Part shown: piece after piece, positions 18,958 to 27,807 of the stretch
How positions within the stretch are numbered: position 1 is the stretch's first letter
Layout of the letters: every line of letters starts with the position of its first letter
NCBI RefSeq assembly: GCF_001887355.1
Contig: NZ_MPIN01000006.1
Location: 558,001-622,000 of the forward strand
Direction of reading: 5' to 3'
Origin: Cystobacter ferrugineus
Lineage (GTDB): Bacteria; Myxococcota; Myxococcia; Myxococcales; Myxococcaceae
DNA: 64,000 nucleotides
The notes under the pieces: model-generated
Seen by the model: only the letters and a program-made list of their open reading frames with translations
The model's database searches: none
Told to the model about the DNA's origin: nothing
Made by a program: the position numbers and the translations under genes

Positions 18958-19662
18958 GTGCACGGCCCTATGAAGCGACTGATGCAGGCCTGGGTGCTGG
19001 TGCCGTGGGTGGCGATGGCGCAGGGGACGGCGGCGCCGGAGAAGACGACTCCGTCGGAGACGGAGTCAGTGCGCGTGGAGGACCGCCAGAGGAACTTCGG
19101 GGCGATGCTGGCCCCGGCGGTGCTTCCGGACGGAGGGAGCGCGGTGGCCGGATGGGTGGGCGCCCCCGAGGTGGGAGTGTCCTACCGGCAGGGCCTGTCG
19201 GGCTGGGAGTTGGGTGCCCGGGCGCGCTTCGACTACCTGCACCTGTCGACGACGGTGGAGGCCGTGGGGCGCTGGCCCGTGTGGAGCGAGGGCGCGTGGG
19301 CCGTGGCCCCGGAGCTGGGACTGGGAGTGACGGCCAACCCGGGCAGCCGCTACTTCGACGCGCTGAACCTGCGGGGCTGGTTCCTGCGGGTGGATCCCGC
19401 GCTGGTGGCCACCTGGCGGGTGGTGGAGACGGTGGCGGCGCTCGGCACGGTGGAAGTGCCGTACGACATCGGTTTGAGCCCGGGCGGCACCTGGCGGGTG
19501 AAGCCCCTGGCCGGCGTGGGCGCGGAAATCTACATCGGCGAGGACCTGACGCTGTCGCTGCTGGGCCAGCTCGGCGCGGACGTATTCAAGGAAGTGCGCG
19601 GGGTGACGCAGAGCCGGCTGGGCTACGGCGCGCGGCTGGGCCTGGGCGTGCGGCTGTTCTGA
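18958..19662 (+). CDS. Putative outer-membrane beta-barrel protein
   Basis: About 234 residues with an N-terminal signal peptide (KRLMQAWVLVPWVAMAQG). The mature part consists of alternating polar/hydrophobic strands, for example WELGARARFDYLHLSTTVEAV, AVAPELGLGVTAN and RLGYGARLGLGVRLF. It ends in Phe, the classical C-terminal signature of outer-membrane barrels. I chose the GTG at 18958 because GGGGAGGAGG lies seven bases upstream; the ATG at 18970 is the alternative. No family name is recognised. It is divergent from the pseudo-receiver gene across about 200 bases. Confidence 0.65.
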   Translation: MHGPMKRLMQAWVLVPWVAMAQGTAAPEKTTPSETESVRVEDRQRNFGAMLAPAVLPDGGSAVAGWVGAPEVGVSYRQGLSGWELGARARFDYLHLSTTVEAVGRWPVWSEGAWAVAPELGLGVTANPGSRYFDALNLRGWFLRVDPALVATWRVVETVAALGTVEVPYDIGLSPGGTWRVKPLAGVGAEIYIGEDLTLSLLGQLGADVFKEVRGVTQSRLGYGARLGLGVRLF

Positions 19663-19666
19663 GCAG

Positions 19667-19900
19667 TCACTCCTCCGGGAGGGGCGCCACACGGGGCCTC
19701 CCCAGCAGTTCCAGGGTCCGGAGCGCCACGCGGATGAGTTGCTGGGCACACGGCTCGCACCCACCGCCACAACACCGGGGCCAGCGCCCCTCCGGGTCAC
19801 GCAGGAGGGGGCGCACACACGCCATGTAATAGTCGGGCAGTGACAGCTCCGCGCTCGCGCGGTGGAGGGCGGCGTGGAGCTGCTCCTCGCTCTGTTTCAT
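19667..19900 (-). CDS. Small cysteine-rich protein
   Basis: A 77-residue protein with a strong ribosome site (AGGAGGTG) before the ATG at 19900. The centre holds RWPRCCGGGCEPCAQQL, a CC-x3-C-x2-C cluster. It resembles the short oxidoreductase-like N-terminal motif (PF09791 type, CCxxxCxxC) and could bind a metal or an iron-sulfur centre. The N-terminal half is helical (EEQLHAALHRASAELSLPDYY). It converges closely (four bases) on the barrel protein gene. The function is unknown; the gene looks real because of the ribosome site and the clustered cysteines. Confidence 0.55.
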   Translation of the reverse strand: MKQSEEQLHAALHRASAELSLPDYYMACVRPLLRDPEGRWPRCCGGGCEPCAQQLIRVALRTLELLGRPRVAPLPEE

Positions 19901-20037
19901 GCGCCACCTCCTGACGGGGACAGGCGGATGGCCACGTGCTCCAGCCAGGTCTTCGGGAACATGGGGTGGCATTGTAGCTGGCCACGCGCCCCTCCGTGCC
20001 AACCGAAGCCGCCCCCCCGTCCGTCCACATGAGGTTC

Positions 20038-20070
20038 GGTTCATGTCTGATTGATGGAAGGTTCATGTCT
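20038..20070 (+). repeat. Direct repeat upstream of the secreted esterase gene
   Basis: Two identical 11-base copies of GGTTCATGTCT at 20038-20048 and 20060-20070 start 22 bases apart, which is two helical turns. They lie in the 317-base non-coding interval 19901-20217. A TTGACA hexamer follows at 20088-20093 without a clear -10 partner. This is a plausible tandem operator for a regulator of the downstream gene. Nothing else is seen in the interval. Confidence 0.4.
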
Positions 20071-20217
20071 CGTGGTCCTTCCCAATCTTGACATCGCGCG
20101 TCAGGGATTGCTCTCCATGGCAACGGATGAGTAGCCGTCAAACCACGAGAACAAGCCAGACCCGAGAGAGCCCATCATGATAAAGTATTGCCCTCCCTAC
20201 CCCACCAGGAGTCCCTC

Positions 20218-22011
20218 ATGTCGAAGCGAGGTTTCGCGGGCGCCGCCCGTGTGTTGCTCACCTTGTCGTTGCTGGGCTGTGGAACCGAGCCCTCCTCCGA
20301 GGACGCGGTGGCCCTGGGAGAGGTGAGCAGCGCGTTGACGCAGGTGACGGGTTTCGGAAGCAACCCCGGCAACCTGAGGATGTGGAAGCACGTCCCCGCC
20401 GGAGTGCCCGCCAACGCCCCCCTGGTGGTGGCCCTGCATGGCTGTACCCAGACGGCCAACGCCTACACCAACGCCGGCTGGAACGCCCTGGCCGAGCAGC
20501 TCAAGTTCTACGTGCTCTATCCCGAGCAACCGAGCGCCAACAACCAGAACTCCTGCTTCAACTGGTTCGAGCCGGGAGACATCGCGCGGGGCTCGGGCGA
20601 GGCGCTCTCCATCAAGCAGATGGTGGACAAGATGAAGGCGGATCACTCGATTGATCCGGGCCGGGTCTTCGTCACCGGCCTGTCGGCGGGCGGGGCGATG
20701 GCGCACGTCATGGCCGCCACCTACCCGGACGTCTTCTCGGGGGCCGCCATCATGGCGGGCATCCCCTACAAGTGCGCCACCTCGATGGTCGACGCCTTCT
20801 CCTGCATGAGCCCGGGCGTGAACAAGACGGCGGACCAGTGGGCGAGCCTGGTGCGCGGCGCCTACCCCGGCTACACCGGCGCCTACCCGAAGATCTCCCT
20901 CTGGCACGGCACCTCCGACTACACCGTGAAGAACACCAACCAGGTGGAGGCCCTGGAGCAGTGGACGGCGGCGCACGGCATCGACATGACGGCGGACGTC
21001 TCGGACTCGGTCGCCACCTACCCCCACAAGGTCTACAAGAACAACGCGGGCCAGGCCCTGGTGGAGACGTATGAGTTGACCGGCATGGGGCATGGCACCG
21101 CCATCGATCCGGCCACGAAGTTCCCCGGCACCTCCGTCGCCTGCGGCACCGCGGGCGCCTACATCCTGGACACCAACATCTGCTCCACGCTCGAGGTGGC
21201 GAGGTTCTTCGGGCTCGACAACTCCAACACACCCGGCACCCCCGACGACACGGTCGCCCCCACCGTCAGCCTCTCCGCGCCCGCCAACGGCGCCACCGTG
21301 AGCGGCACGGTGACACTGAGCGCCAACGCCTCCGACAACGTGGGCGTCACCCAGGTGGCGTTCCTCGTCGACGGCGCCGTGGTGGGCACCGACTCCACCC
21401 CGCCCTTCACCTTCGCGTGGAACACCGCCACCGCGGCCACTGGCCCCCACTCCCTGGCGGCCCGGGCCTCCGACGCCGCGGGCAACACCACCACGTCCAG
21501 CCCCATCACCGTCACCGTCTCCGTGGACCAGAACCCGGCGCGCTTCACCGAGACCTTCTCCACCAACGGCCCCGACAACGTGGGCTGGACCTTGACCGAG
21601 TGGGCCCTCGACAGCGGCGATCAGACTGGCTCGAGCGGCAGCAGATCCATCCTCGGCTCCGCCACGCCCTCCTTCAATACCGTCACCCGCACCGCCAGTG
21701 TCTCCGTGGCCCTCCCCAGCAACCCCAGGCTCACCTACTGGCGCAAGCTGGATCTCTCCGGTGCCAACACCCTGGCGTCGGTGTCCTTCAAGGTCGTCGT
21801 CAACGCGGGCAACGACGTGGTGGTGGACTCCGTCACCAAGGGCCTCGGCACCGTCACCGAGTCCACCTGGACGCAGCGCGCCAACATCGACCTGTCCGCC
21901 TACGCCAACCGCACCGTCACCCTGAAGTTCATCGTCTCGGCCACGGACACCGCCTCCACGGTCAGCCGCGCCAGGGCCTGGGTGGACGGCATCACCGTGG
22001 GCACGCCCTGA
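20218..22011 (+). CDS. Secreted polyhydroxybutyrate depolymerase-type esterase with Ig-like domain
   Basis: A 597-residue exported protein. The signal ends in a likely lipobox (LLTLSLLGCGTE). Residues about 45-340 are an esterase domain of the PHB depolymerase / feruloyl esterase group. It has the oxyanion strand LVVALHGCTQTANAY, the nucleophile box GLSAGGAMAHVMA (Ser about 156), and a late GMGHGTA with the catalytic His. Residues about 345-440 form a bacterial Ig-like domain (VAPTVSLSAPANGATVSG and VTQVAFLVDGAVVG), followed by a beta-rich C-terminal domain. It probably degrades extracellular polyester or acylated polysaccharide. AGGAG lies seven bases before the start. A 3-hydroxybutyrate dehydrogenase lies elsewhere in the window. 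Confidence 0.85.
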   Translation: MSKRGFAGAARVLLTLSLLGCGTEPSSEDAVALGEVSSALTQVTGFGSNPGNLRMWKHVPAGVPANAPLVVALHGCTQTANAYTNAGWNALAEQLKFYVLYPEQPSANNQNSCFNWFEPGDIARGSGEALSIKQMVDKMKADHSIDPGRVFVTGLSAGGAMAHVMAATYPDVFSGAAIMAGIPYKCATSMVDAFSCMSPGVNKTADQWASLVRGAYPGYTGAYPKISLWHGTSDYTVKNTNQVEALEQWTAAHGIDMTADVSDSVATYPHKVYKNNAGQALVETYELTGMGHGTAIDPATKFPGTSVACGTAGAYILDTNICSTLEVARFFGLDNSNTPGTPDDTVAPTVSLSAPANGATVSGTVTLSANASDNVGVTQVAFLVDGAVVGTDSTPPFTFAWNTATAATGPHSLAARASDAAGNTTTSSPITVTVSVDQNPARFTETFSTNGPDNVGWTLTEWALDSGDQTGSSGSRSILGSATPSFNTVTRTASVSVALPSNPRLTYWRKLDLSGANTLASVSFKVVVNAGNDVVVDSVTKGLGTVTESTWTQRANIDLSAYANRTVTLKFIVSATDTASTVSRARAWVDGITVGTP

Positions 22012-22101
22012 CCGGCGGACCCGCGAGCGCTCGCCCCAAGGAGCGAGCCGGGGACAACGATGGCTCGCTGAGCTGGTTCTGGGCGCTGCGCTGAGCCTCC
22101 C

Positions 22102-22130
22102 AGCCGCTGGACAGGCGAGGTCCAGCGGCT
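22102..22130. terminator. 11-bp perfect hairpin between convergent genes
   Basis: AGCCGCTGGAC (22102-22112) pairs perfectly with GTCCAGCGGCT (22120-22130) across a 7-base loop. It sits between the rightward esterase gene and the stop of the leftward oxidoreductase gene. There is no long T-run on either side. Position and strength support a shared terminator. Confidence 0.6.
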
Positions 22131-23272
22131 TAGCGCAGGCCCTTGTTGGGATTGATCAGGTACTTCTTGCCGGTGGAGCGCGTGCTGTAGACGGAAATCC
22201 TGTCGAGTTGCAGTGCCTCGGCCAGCGAGAGCTCCCCAACGTAATGGCTGGCGAAGGTGGTTTTCAGCTCGGCCGCCACCCGCTCTCGTAGCTTCTGCGC
22301 GGCCTGCGGTCCGATCTTCTCCAGGAACGGTATCAGCAGCCAGCCGCCCACGCCCCAGGCCATGCCGAAATTGCCCGCGAGCTCGATCGGGCGCAGATCG
22401 AGCTTGCCGTAGACGTAGACCTGCTTGTGGATGGGTGAGCCGTAAGGACTGTAGGTGGTGGCGGTGCGGTTGGCCGCGGCCTCCATGCAGGACAGGATCT
22501 GCCCGGCGAGCCGCCCACCACCGGTGGCGTCGAACGCGAGCGTGGCGCCAGTCTCCACCAGGGCCTGGGTCAGCTCCTCGGTGAACGTGGACGAGGTGCT
22601 GTCATACACATGGACCGCACCGAGGTCGCGCAGGAGCGCCACCTGTTCCTGGCTCCGGACGATGTTCACCAGCCCGATGCCGTCCTTGAGGCAGATCTTG
22701 TTCAGCATCTGCCCGAGGTTGGAGGCGGCGGCCGTGTGAACCAGCGCCTTGTGGCCCTCCCGGCGCATGGTCTCGACCATCCCCAGCGCCGTCAGCGGGT
22801 TGACGAAGCAGGAAGCGCCGTCGGCCGGGGTCGCGTCCGCCGACAGGAGCAGGCAATGGGCCGCCTTGAGGACCCGGAACTGGGAGTACATGCCGCCCCC
22901 CAGCGCGGCCACGGTCTTGCCGAGCAGTTCCCGGACATTGGCGCCCGCCTTGATCACCACGCCCGCGCCCTCGTTGCCCACGGGCAGGGACTTGTCCAAG
23001 CGCGACGCCAGGGCCTTCAGCGTCGGCTGCGGGATGGTCGCCGTGACCACGGGGCTTTCCGGCGTTCCTCCGGCCCGGGCCGAGGACAGGTCGGCCGGGC
23101 CCAGCAGCAGGCCCAGATCCGAGGGATTGATCGGCGAGGCCTCGACGCGGATGACGACTTCGTCGGGAGCGGGTTCCGGTATCGCGACCCGCGCCAGCGA
23201 CAACTCCAGTTCGCCCTGGGAGCTCACCCTCGAGCGAAGCTGGAGCCCATGTTCCTGATTCGGGGTGTTCAT
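22130..23272 (-). CDS. Zinc-type alcohol dehydrogenase / quinone reductase-like (MDR) protein
   Basis: A 380-residue medium-chain dehydrogenase/reductase. The GroES-like N-terminal domain contains EVVIRVEASPINPSDLGLLLG and LPVGNEGAGVVIKAG. The Rossmann part has KALVHTAAASNLGQMLNKIC and LAFDATGGGRLAGQIL. The usual GxGxxG is degenerate (AAASNLG), as in several quinone reductase-like subfamilies. The cysteine ligands of true zinc alcohol dehydrogenases are not obvious. It probably uses NADPH to reduce an enone, quinone or similar substrate in the cytoplasm. A good GAGGAG ribosome site precedes the ATG. Confidence 0.8.
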   Translation of the reverse strand: MNTPNQEHGLQLRSRVSSQGELELSLARVAIPEPAPDEVVIRVEASPINPSDLGLLLGPADLSSARAGGTPESPVVTATIPQPTLKALASRLDKSLPVGNEGAGVVIKAGANVRELLGKTVAALGGGMYSQFRVLKAAHCLLLSADATPADGASCFVNPLTALGMVETMRREGHKALVHTAAASNLGQMLNKICLKDGIGLVNIVRSQEQVALLRDLGAVHVYDSTSSTFTEELTQALVETGATLAFDATGGGRLAGQILSCMEAAANRTATTYSPYGSPIHKQVYVYGKLDLRPIELAGNFGMAWGVGGWLLIPFLEKIGPQAAQKLRERVAAELKTTFASHYVGELSLAEALQLDRISVYSTRSTGKKYLINPNKGLR

Positions 23273-23402
23273 CTGGATCTCCTCTTCTTGTTTATTGGAA
23301 GACGCTTCGTGGCAACCGCCGCGGAGGCCGTCTCTTGTCGAGGGAGCCAGGTGAAATCAAGTGAATCTGGGCCGAACCAGCACCCCATCGAGCGCCAGGG
23401 GC

Positions 23403-23828
23403 TTATACCCACTGGATCCACTGTCTTATGACAGACGCGAAGGCGGACCCCTTCGCGTCAATGTCTTTCATATCCCGAAACCGCACCGACGCCCGGTCCG
23501 TGGCCAGCCACTCCAGCAACGCCTCCGGGTCGGCGAGCGCGACCCCCGAGCCCAGGTCGTCCCGCTTCTTCGCCCCCAGGTGCAGGATGACCTGCACACC
23601 GTCCTTCGCTCGAAGCTGAAAGGTCGCGAAGTACTCCGCCGTCCGGAAGCTCGGCGCGTTCCACTTGATGCCCTCGGCGATCCGTGGATCGGCGCCGAGG
23701 ATGATTTGCCTGAGGGCGAGGAGTTCCTGCTTGAACGGGTGCTCGAGCGACGCGAGAAAGTCCTCGACGGACTCAGGTGCGGACGCGCCGCGCTTCGCTG
23801 TCTTCGTACGGAGGGCTTTCACGGCCAT
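23403..23828 (-). CDS. DUF1801 domain protein
   Basis: A 141-residue protein with the DUF1801 pattern: ESVEDFLASLEHPFKQELLALRQIILGADPRIAEGIKWNAPSF, then an aromatic strand AEYFATF and later VILHLGAKKRDD. The family (YdhG-like fold) is small, cytoplasmic and of unknown biochemical role, and is often found near stress or SRPBCC genes. The ATG at 23828 has AAGGAG just upstream, so the longer frame is rejected. It is followed on the opposite side of the window by a second DUF1801 gene at 36043, but the two are not close copies. Confidence 0.8.
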   Translation of the reverse strand: MAVKALRTKTAKRGASAPESVEDFLASLEHPFKQELLALRQIILGADPRIAEGIKWNAPSFRTAEYFATFQLRAKDGVQVILHLGAKKRDDLGSGVALADPEALLEWLATDRASVRFRDMKDIDAKGSAFASVIRQWIQWV

Positions 23829-23917
23829 GGTGTGCTCCTTGGGATCGAGTAGTCGGTTCAACGGGAGCGTAGAGGCGCGCGGGTGGGTCCGGCCAGGACG
23901 AGTTCCGCCACGCCATG

Positions 23918-25531
23918 TCAGCGGCCCGCCTCGAGGCTCCCCTCGGTCCGGATGCGGTACTCGTCGAGGCTCGGCGGCCACTCCGTCCAGAAGCGCAGCA
24001 GCGCCTCATGGCCCATCAGGCTCTCCTGCTTCCGGCCCGCGTCCGCATCCGAGGCCATCACCGTCAGCATCGCACCGACGAGCGGCTTCGACTCCTGGAG
24101 CACGTCGAGTGGCAGGGTGACGTCCACCGAGTAGCCCCACTCGCTCCGGCTCCAGGTGCCCTGGACGGGGGCGTAGGGTGCATCACCGCTGCCCGTCCAC
24201 AGCCGGACCTGGACCTGTCCCCCCTCCGCGAGCAACACGCCCAGCTTGCGCAACACGGTCCTGTCCGGCGCCATGCGGACGGACGGCTCGTCCCGAGCGG
24301 GTCTCCATACGGTGAGTTCCAGGTGGTCCGAATGCACCCCCGTCCCGGCGTCCGCGCTGAAGGGGACGACCACGTCGTCGTCCACCTCGGCGTGGAGTTG
24401 CAATTGCTCGCCCACGCGCACCATCTGCCAGGCGAGTGACAGGTCCGCGGTGCCCCGCCAGCCCTTCTGTCCCCACGTCACGTGCAGCAGGGTGTCCGCG
24501 TGCACGGTGGGAGCCAGGGCCCGCGCGGCCTCGAAGGTTTTCGCCTCGCGCACGGGGTAGGGATTGGCGCCCCGCACATGCGCGCCCGCGGTGTCGTTGA
24601 AGGACATGTAGCCGGGACGGACGCGGGAAATCCACTTCCCATCCTCCCGGGAGCCATAGGGACCCGTGTTGGAGGAAACCACGTACTCGGACGGCGTGAG
24701 GGTGACGCAGTCGTCCGAATCAAAGGTGTAGAGCCGGCGGACCTCACTCCCCTTCACCAGGACGAAGCACAGCGAGCCGCAGAAGCGGTCCTTCTCCTCC
24801 GGGTTGTCGTTCCTCTCGTCGGCCGCGCCGAGGATGAGCATGCAACTCTTCCCCCGGCATTCGTGGTGCCAGGGGAGCATCGTCGTGTTCGCCTCACATG
24901 CGGTCCGGGCCTGGGCGAGCACGCTCTCGGATACGGGGCGACGCTCCCCAGGTGTCACCTGGGGGGCCTCGGCGGGCGGCACGCGCCGGTACCGCCATTC
25001 GGGCCCGCGCGACGCCTCGGCGTCTCGGGTGAGCTTCCTTCCGTCCGCGGACAACTTCAGCACCTGGCGGGAGATGTTCATCCCGTCCAACCCCCTGTCG
25101 GGGTCGGGCCCGGCGTACCCCGGGAAGCGCCGGGAGAGGACTTCCACCTGGCGGGGCCCGAGGAATCTCACGAAGTCCTCGCCGGACTCGGACAGTGACC
25201 AACTCGCACCCAGGGCATGGCCCTTGAGATCCGAGGTGGTCAGTACGACGTTGGCGCAGCGATAGGACGCGCACGGACCCATTTCCTCGATGATCCGCCA
25301 CAGGCAGAACCGCCCCTCACAGGCGATACGGTGCGCGGAGCCCATGACATCATCCGTATGCAGCGGGCCCTCGACGAGGACGGTGCCGACCAGATAGGTG
25401 CCCTCCTCCCCGGGTCCTGGTTGCGCCCAGGCACGGGGGCCCAGCCAGAGGGCCAGGGCCCCCAGCACCACCGCCCAGTGCCGCTTCGTCCCGGTGTTCC
25501 GTGTCCGCCTGTCGTGGTGCTCGACGCGCAT
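23918..25531 (-). CDS. Secreted protein of unknown function
   Basis: A 537-residue protein with an N-terminal hydrophobic segment (HWAVVLGALALWLGPRAWAQP) that looks like a Sec signal with AWA cleavage. The mature part has many cysteines in the first half (CEGRFCLWRI, CASYRCANV, CRGKSCMLIL and RFCGSLCFVL), suggesting disulfides. The C-terminal half is beta-rich (ELTVWRPARDEPS, QVQVRLWTGSGDA and WGYSVDVTLPL), like a carbohydrate-binding or DOMON-like sandwich. I do not recognise a family. The start at 25531 has GGAGAGGACAGGG upstream. It stands 113 bases after the hydrolase gene on the same strand. Confidence 0.55.
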   Translation of the reverse strand: MRVEHHDRRTRNTGTKRHWAVVLGALALWLGPRAWAQPGPGEEGTYLVGTVLVEGPLHTDDVMGSAHRIACEGRFCLWRIIEEMGPCASYRCANVVLTTSDLKGHALGASWSLSESGEDFVRFLGPRQVEVLSRRFPGYAGPDPDRGLDGMNISRQVLKLSADGRKLTRDAEASRGPEWRYRRVPPAEAPQVTPGERRPVSESVLAQARTACEANTTMLPWHHECRGKSCMLILGAADERNDNPEEKDRFCGSLCFVLVKGSEVRRLYTFDSDDCVTLTPSEYVVSSNTGPYGSREDGKWISRVRPGYMSFNDTAGAHVRGANPYPVREAKTFEAARALAPTVHADTLLHVTWGQKGWRGTADLSLAWQMVRVGEQLQLHAEVDDDVVVPFSADAGTGVHSDHLELTVWRPARDEPSVRMAPDRTVLRKLGVLLAEGGQVQVRLWTGSGDAPYAPVQGTWSRSEWGYSVDVTLPLDVLQESKPLVGAMLTVMASDADAGRKQESLMGHEALLRFWTEWPPSLDEYRIRTEGSLEAGR

Positions 25532-25644
25532 GTCCCTGTCCTCTCCCTGCATGGCAGCGCAGGTTCGGTGCCGAAGAGTGAGGGCCGCATCTTGCCGGAG
25601 GCGGCGGGAAGCGGAGCCGCCACCGTGAAGGGCCGGCTCAGAAC

Positions 25645-26385
25645 TCACTCGCCGAGCAGCACGTCCCGCAGGAGCGCGAACGTCGCCGCCGGATCCTGCA
25701 ACTGCATGTCGTGGCGCAGATGGGACAGCCTGCGCACGTCCCACCCGAACCCCGTCAGTGCCGTGGCGAGCGCCTCTGGCAACACGGCCTTGCTGTCCGC
25801 GGAGAGCACGACGGTGGAGGGCACGAGGGGCCTGGCGGCGACCACCGGGTGGAAGGCGATGTCCCGGAAGACGCTCGTCGCCATCCGCTTGTCGAAGCGC
25901 GCTGTCGCGTCCGCGATGAGGCGCTGCGTGCGCTCCGGGTAGCCCTTGCGCGCCGCCGCGTTCGAGCGCGCGGTGATGAGGGCGGCGACACCGAGTGTCA
26001 GGGCCGGAGCCGCCCAGAACAGCCGGCCCCCGAGCCCGGAGGTCGGCAGGCCTAGCTGGAAGCCCGGATCCAGGTACACCGCATGGCGGGGCCGCAACCG
26101 CTCCACCGCGGCCGCGAGCACCGCGCCTCCGAGCGAGTGTCCCACGACGACGTCGAGGTCAGGCGGGAGGGTCTCGACGAGATCGTCGGCGAACTCGGCG
26201 AGCCCCCACGAGTCCGGCCGCGGACTGCGGCCATGGCCCCGCAGGTCGGGCGCGAAAACCGTCACCTCGCCCGCCGCGCGGAGCTGCTCGATGAAGGGCT
26301 CCCAGGTGGACGAGTCGACACCGAGTCCATGTACCAGGCCGATGCGGCGGGGGCCGTTGCCCACGAGCGTTGTCTCGAGTCGCAC
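25645..26385 (-). CDS. Alpha/beta hydrolase
   Basis: A 246-residue alpha/beta-hydrolase-fold protein. The oxyanion motif is GLVHGLGVDSSTWEP and the strand-loop FAPDLRGHGRSPRP is typical. The nucleophile elbow is VGHSLGGAVLA (Ser84 from the GTG start). A late acidic strand VVLSADSK and the His in LSHLRHDMQLQDP complete a plausible triad. The start is a GTG at 26385 without a strong ribosome site; the frame upstream has no family resemblance. It is divergent from the NTF2-like gene. The substrate is unknown. Confidence 0.75.
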   Translation of the reverse strand: MRLETTLVGNGPRRIGLVHGLGVDSSTWEPFIEQLRAAGEVTVFAPDLRGHGRSPRPDSWGLAEFADDLVETLPPDLDVVVGHSLGGAVLAAAVERLRPRHAVYLDPGFQLGLPTSGLGGRLFWAAPALTLGVAALITARSNAAARKGYPERTQRLIADATARFDKRMATSVFRDIAFHPVVAARPLVPSTVVLSADSKAVLPEALATALTGFGWDVRRLSHLRHDMQLQDPAATFALLRDVLLGE

Positions 26386-26560
26386 GGGGCGAGCATACCC
26401 ACCCGCACCACGCCGCGACAAAGAATCCCAGGTGCTCGCGCCGTGCTCCAGGAGGGCCTTGGTGCCGCGCTTGTCCGCATCTGCCGGAGGTGAGAACATC
26501 AGGCGAACAACGGAGGCGACGGTGTTGCCCGAGTTCGCCTCCTCTCCCAGGATGGAACCG

Positions 26561-26953
26561 ATGGCGGCCGATCCGATCCGTGGCTGGCACGCATACATGG
26601 CCGCGCCAACGCGCGAGGCACTCGACGCGTTGCTCTCCGACCACGTCGTCTTCCAGAGCCCCGCGGTACACACGCCGCAGGAGGGCAAGGCGGTGACGAT
26701 GAAGTATCTCACCGCCGCCACTGAGGTGCTCGGCGGCCCCGCCTTCCGCTACGTCAACGAGTGGCGCGGCGAGCGCTCCGCGGTGCTGGAGTTCGAGTGC
26801 GCGCTCGACGGTGGCATTCAGGTCAACGGCGTCGACATCGTCGAATGGGACGAGGGCGGTCGCATCACCCGGTTCAAGGTCATGATCCGGCCGCTGAAGG
26901 CGCTCAACGCGGTGGTGTCCGCCATGGGCGCGGCGCTGGCGAGGCTCGGCTGA
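26561..26953 (+). CDS. Nuclear transport factor 2 (SnoaL)-like protein
   Basis: A 130-residue single-domain protein with the cone-shaped NTF2/SnoaL pattern: an N-terminal helix WHAYMAAPTREALDALLSDHVVFQSP, then a hydrophobic cavity-lining sheet (LEFECALDGGIQVNGVDIVEWDEGGRITRFKVMIRP). Members are often ketosteroid isomerase-like or simply ligand-binding. No catalytic Asp/Tyr pair can be fixed from sequence alone. AGGA lies eight bases before the ATG at 26561; an in-frame ATG at 26552 is possible. It converges on the methyltransferase gene after eight bases. Confidence 0.75.
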   Translation: MAADPIRGWHAYMAAPTREALDALLSDHVVFQSPAVHTPQEGKAVTMKYLTAATEVLGGPAFRYVNEWRGERSAVLEFECALDGGIQVNGVDIVEWDEGGRITRFKVMIRPLKALNAVVSAMGAALARLG

Positions 26954-26961
26954 GGCCGCGC

Positions 26962-27717
26962 TCAGCCGGCCTTTCTCGCCCAGGCGCCGAACACCATCTC
27001 CCAGAGACAGGTGCCGTTGGCCGCCCGCATCTCCTCGGCGAGCCGCTCGTCGATCGTGTCCAGCGCCAGCTCCTCCTCCGTCGCGACCGCCTTCTCCACG
27101 ATGCGCCCGCGCATGGCGCGCAGGATGTGGCCGATGGGGTGCGACTGCTCCGGCGTGAGCACGGTGGACTCGGCGCGGACGCGCTCGACCTTGAACCCGG
27201 CCTTCACCAGCACCGGGGCGAGGTGCAGGCCCATGCGCAGGTCCGCGCCCTCGCGCGCGACCGTCTCCCACATCCAGCCGCTCACCCGACGGTGCAGCGG
27301 CAGCTCCGGCAGACAGACGGGCATCGCCGTCGAGTCATGCTCCTGCAGGACAATGAGGCCCCCGGGCACCAGCACGTCGGCGAGCCGCCTGAGGCTGGCC
27401 ACCGCGTCGGGCTGGTACATCAGCACGCGCCGTCCGACCACCGCGTCGAACGGACCGTGCTCACCCGGCGGTGAGGCCAGGTCAGCGCACACGAAGTGGA
27501 CGTGCGTCAGGCCGAGGTCACGGGCGCGCTGACGTCCCACCTCGAGCGGCGCCGCATCCCGGTCGATACCCACCACCCGCCCCCGCTCCCCGACGAGCTC
27601 CGCCGCCAGGAATGTGACGTTGCCCGCTCCACAGCCGATGTCGAGCACGCGCATGCCCTCGCGCACGCCCGCGTCGACGAGCAGCCGACGCGTCCACTCT
27701 TCCGCCAGGTTCTTCAT
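26962..27717 (-). CDS. Class I SAM-dependent methyltransferase
   Basis: A 251-residue cytoplasmic enzyme. SAM-binding motif I is VLDIGCGAGNVTFLAAE, motif II is VVGIDRDAAPLEVGR, the adenine-contact acidic residue is in FVCADLASPP, and motif IV is FDAVVGRRVLMY. The C-terminal part is of the UbiE/ARSM-like small-molecule type, but the acceptor is unknown. The start at 27717 has a near-perfect ribosome site (ACAGGAGGTG), which rules out the longer frame. It sits next to an AraC regulator on the same strand, 90 bases upstream, which may or may not control it. Confidence 0.85.
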   Translation of the reverse strand: MKNLAEEWTRRLLVDAGVREGMRVLDIGCGAGNVTFLAAELVGERGRVVGIDRDAAPLEVGRQRARDLGLTHVHFVCADLASPPGEHGPFDAVVGRRVLMYQPDAVASLRRLADVLVPGGLIVLQEHDSTAMPVCLPELPLHRRVSGWMWETVAREGADLRMGLHLAPVLVKAGFKVERVRAESTVLTPEQSHPIGHILRAMRGRIVEKAVATEEELALDTIDERLAEEMRAANGTCLWEMVFGAWARKAG

Positions 27718-27807
27718 GACACCTCCTGTCCTCGCGTCAGATATCACCCGGTGCTCGCGAATCCTGGAGGCTCGACCGGGTGCGGCATCATGTCGCGGCT
27801 CGACCGT

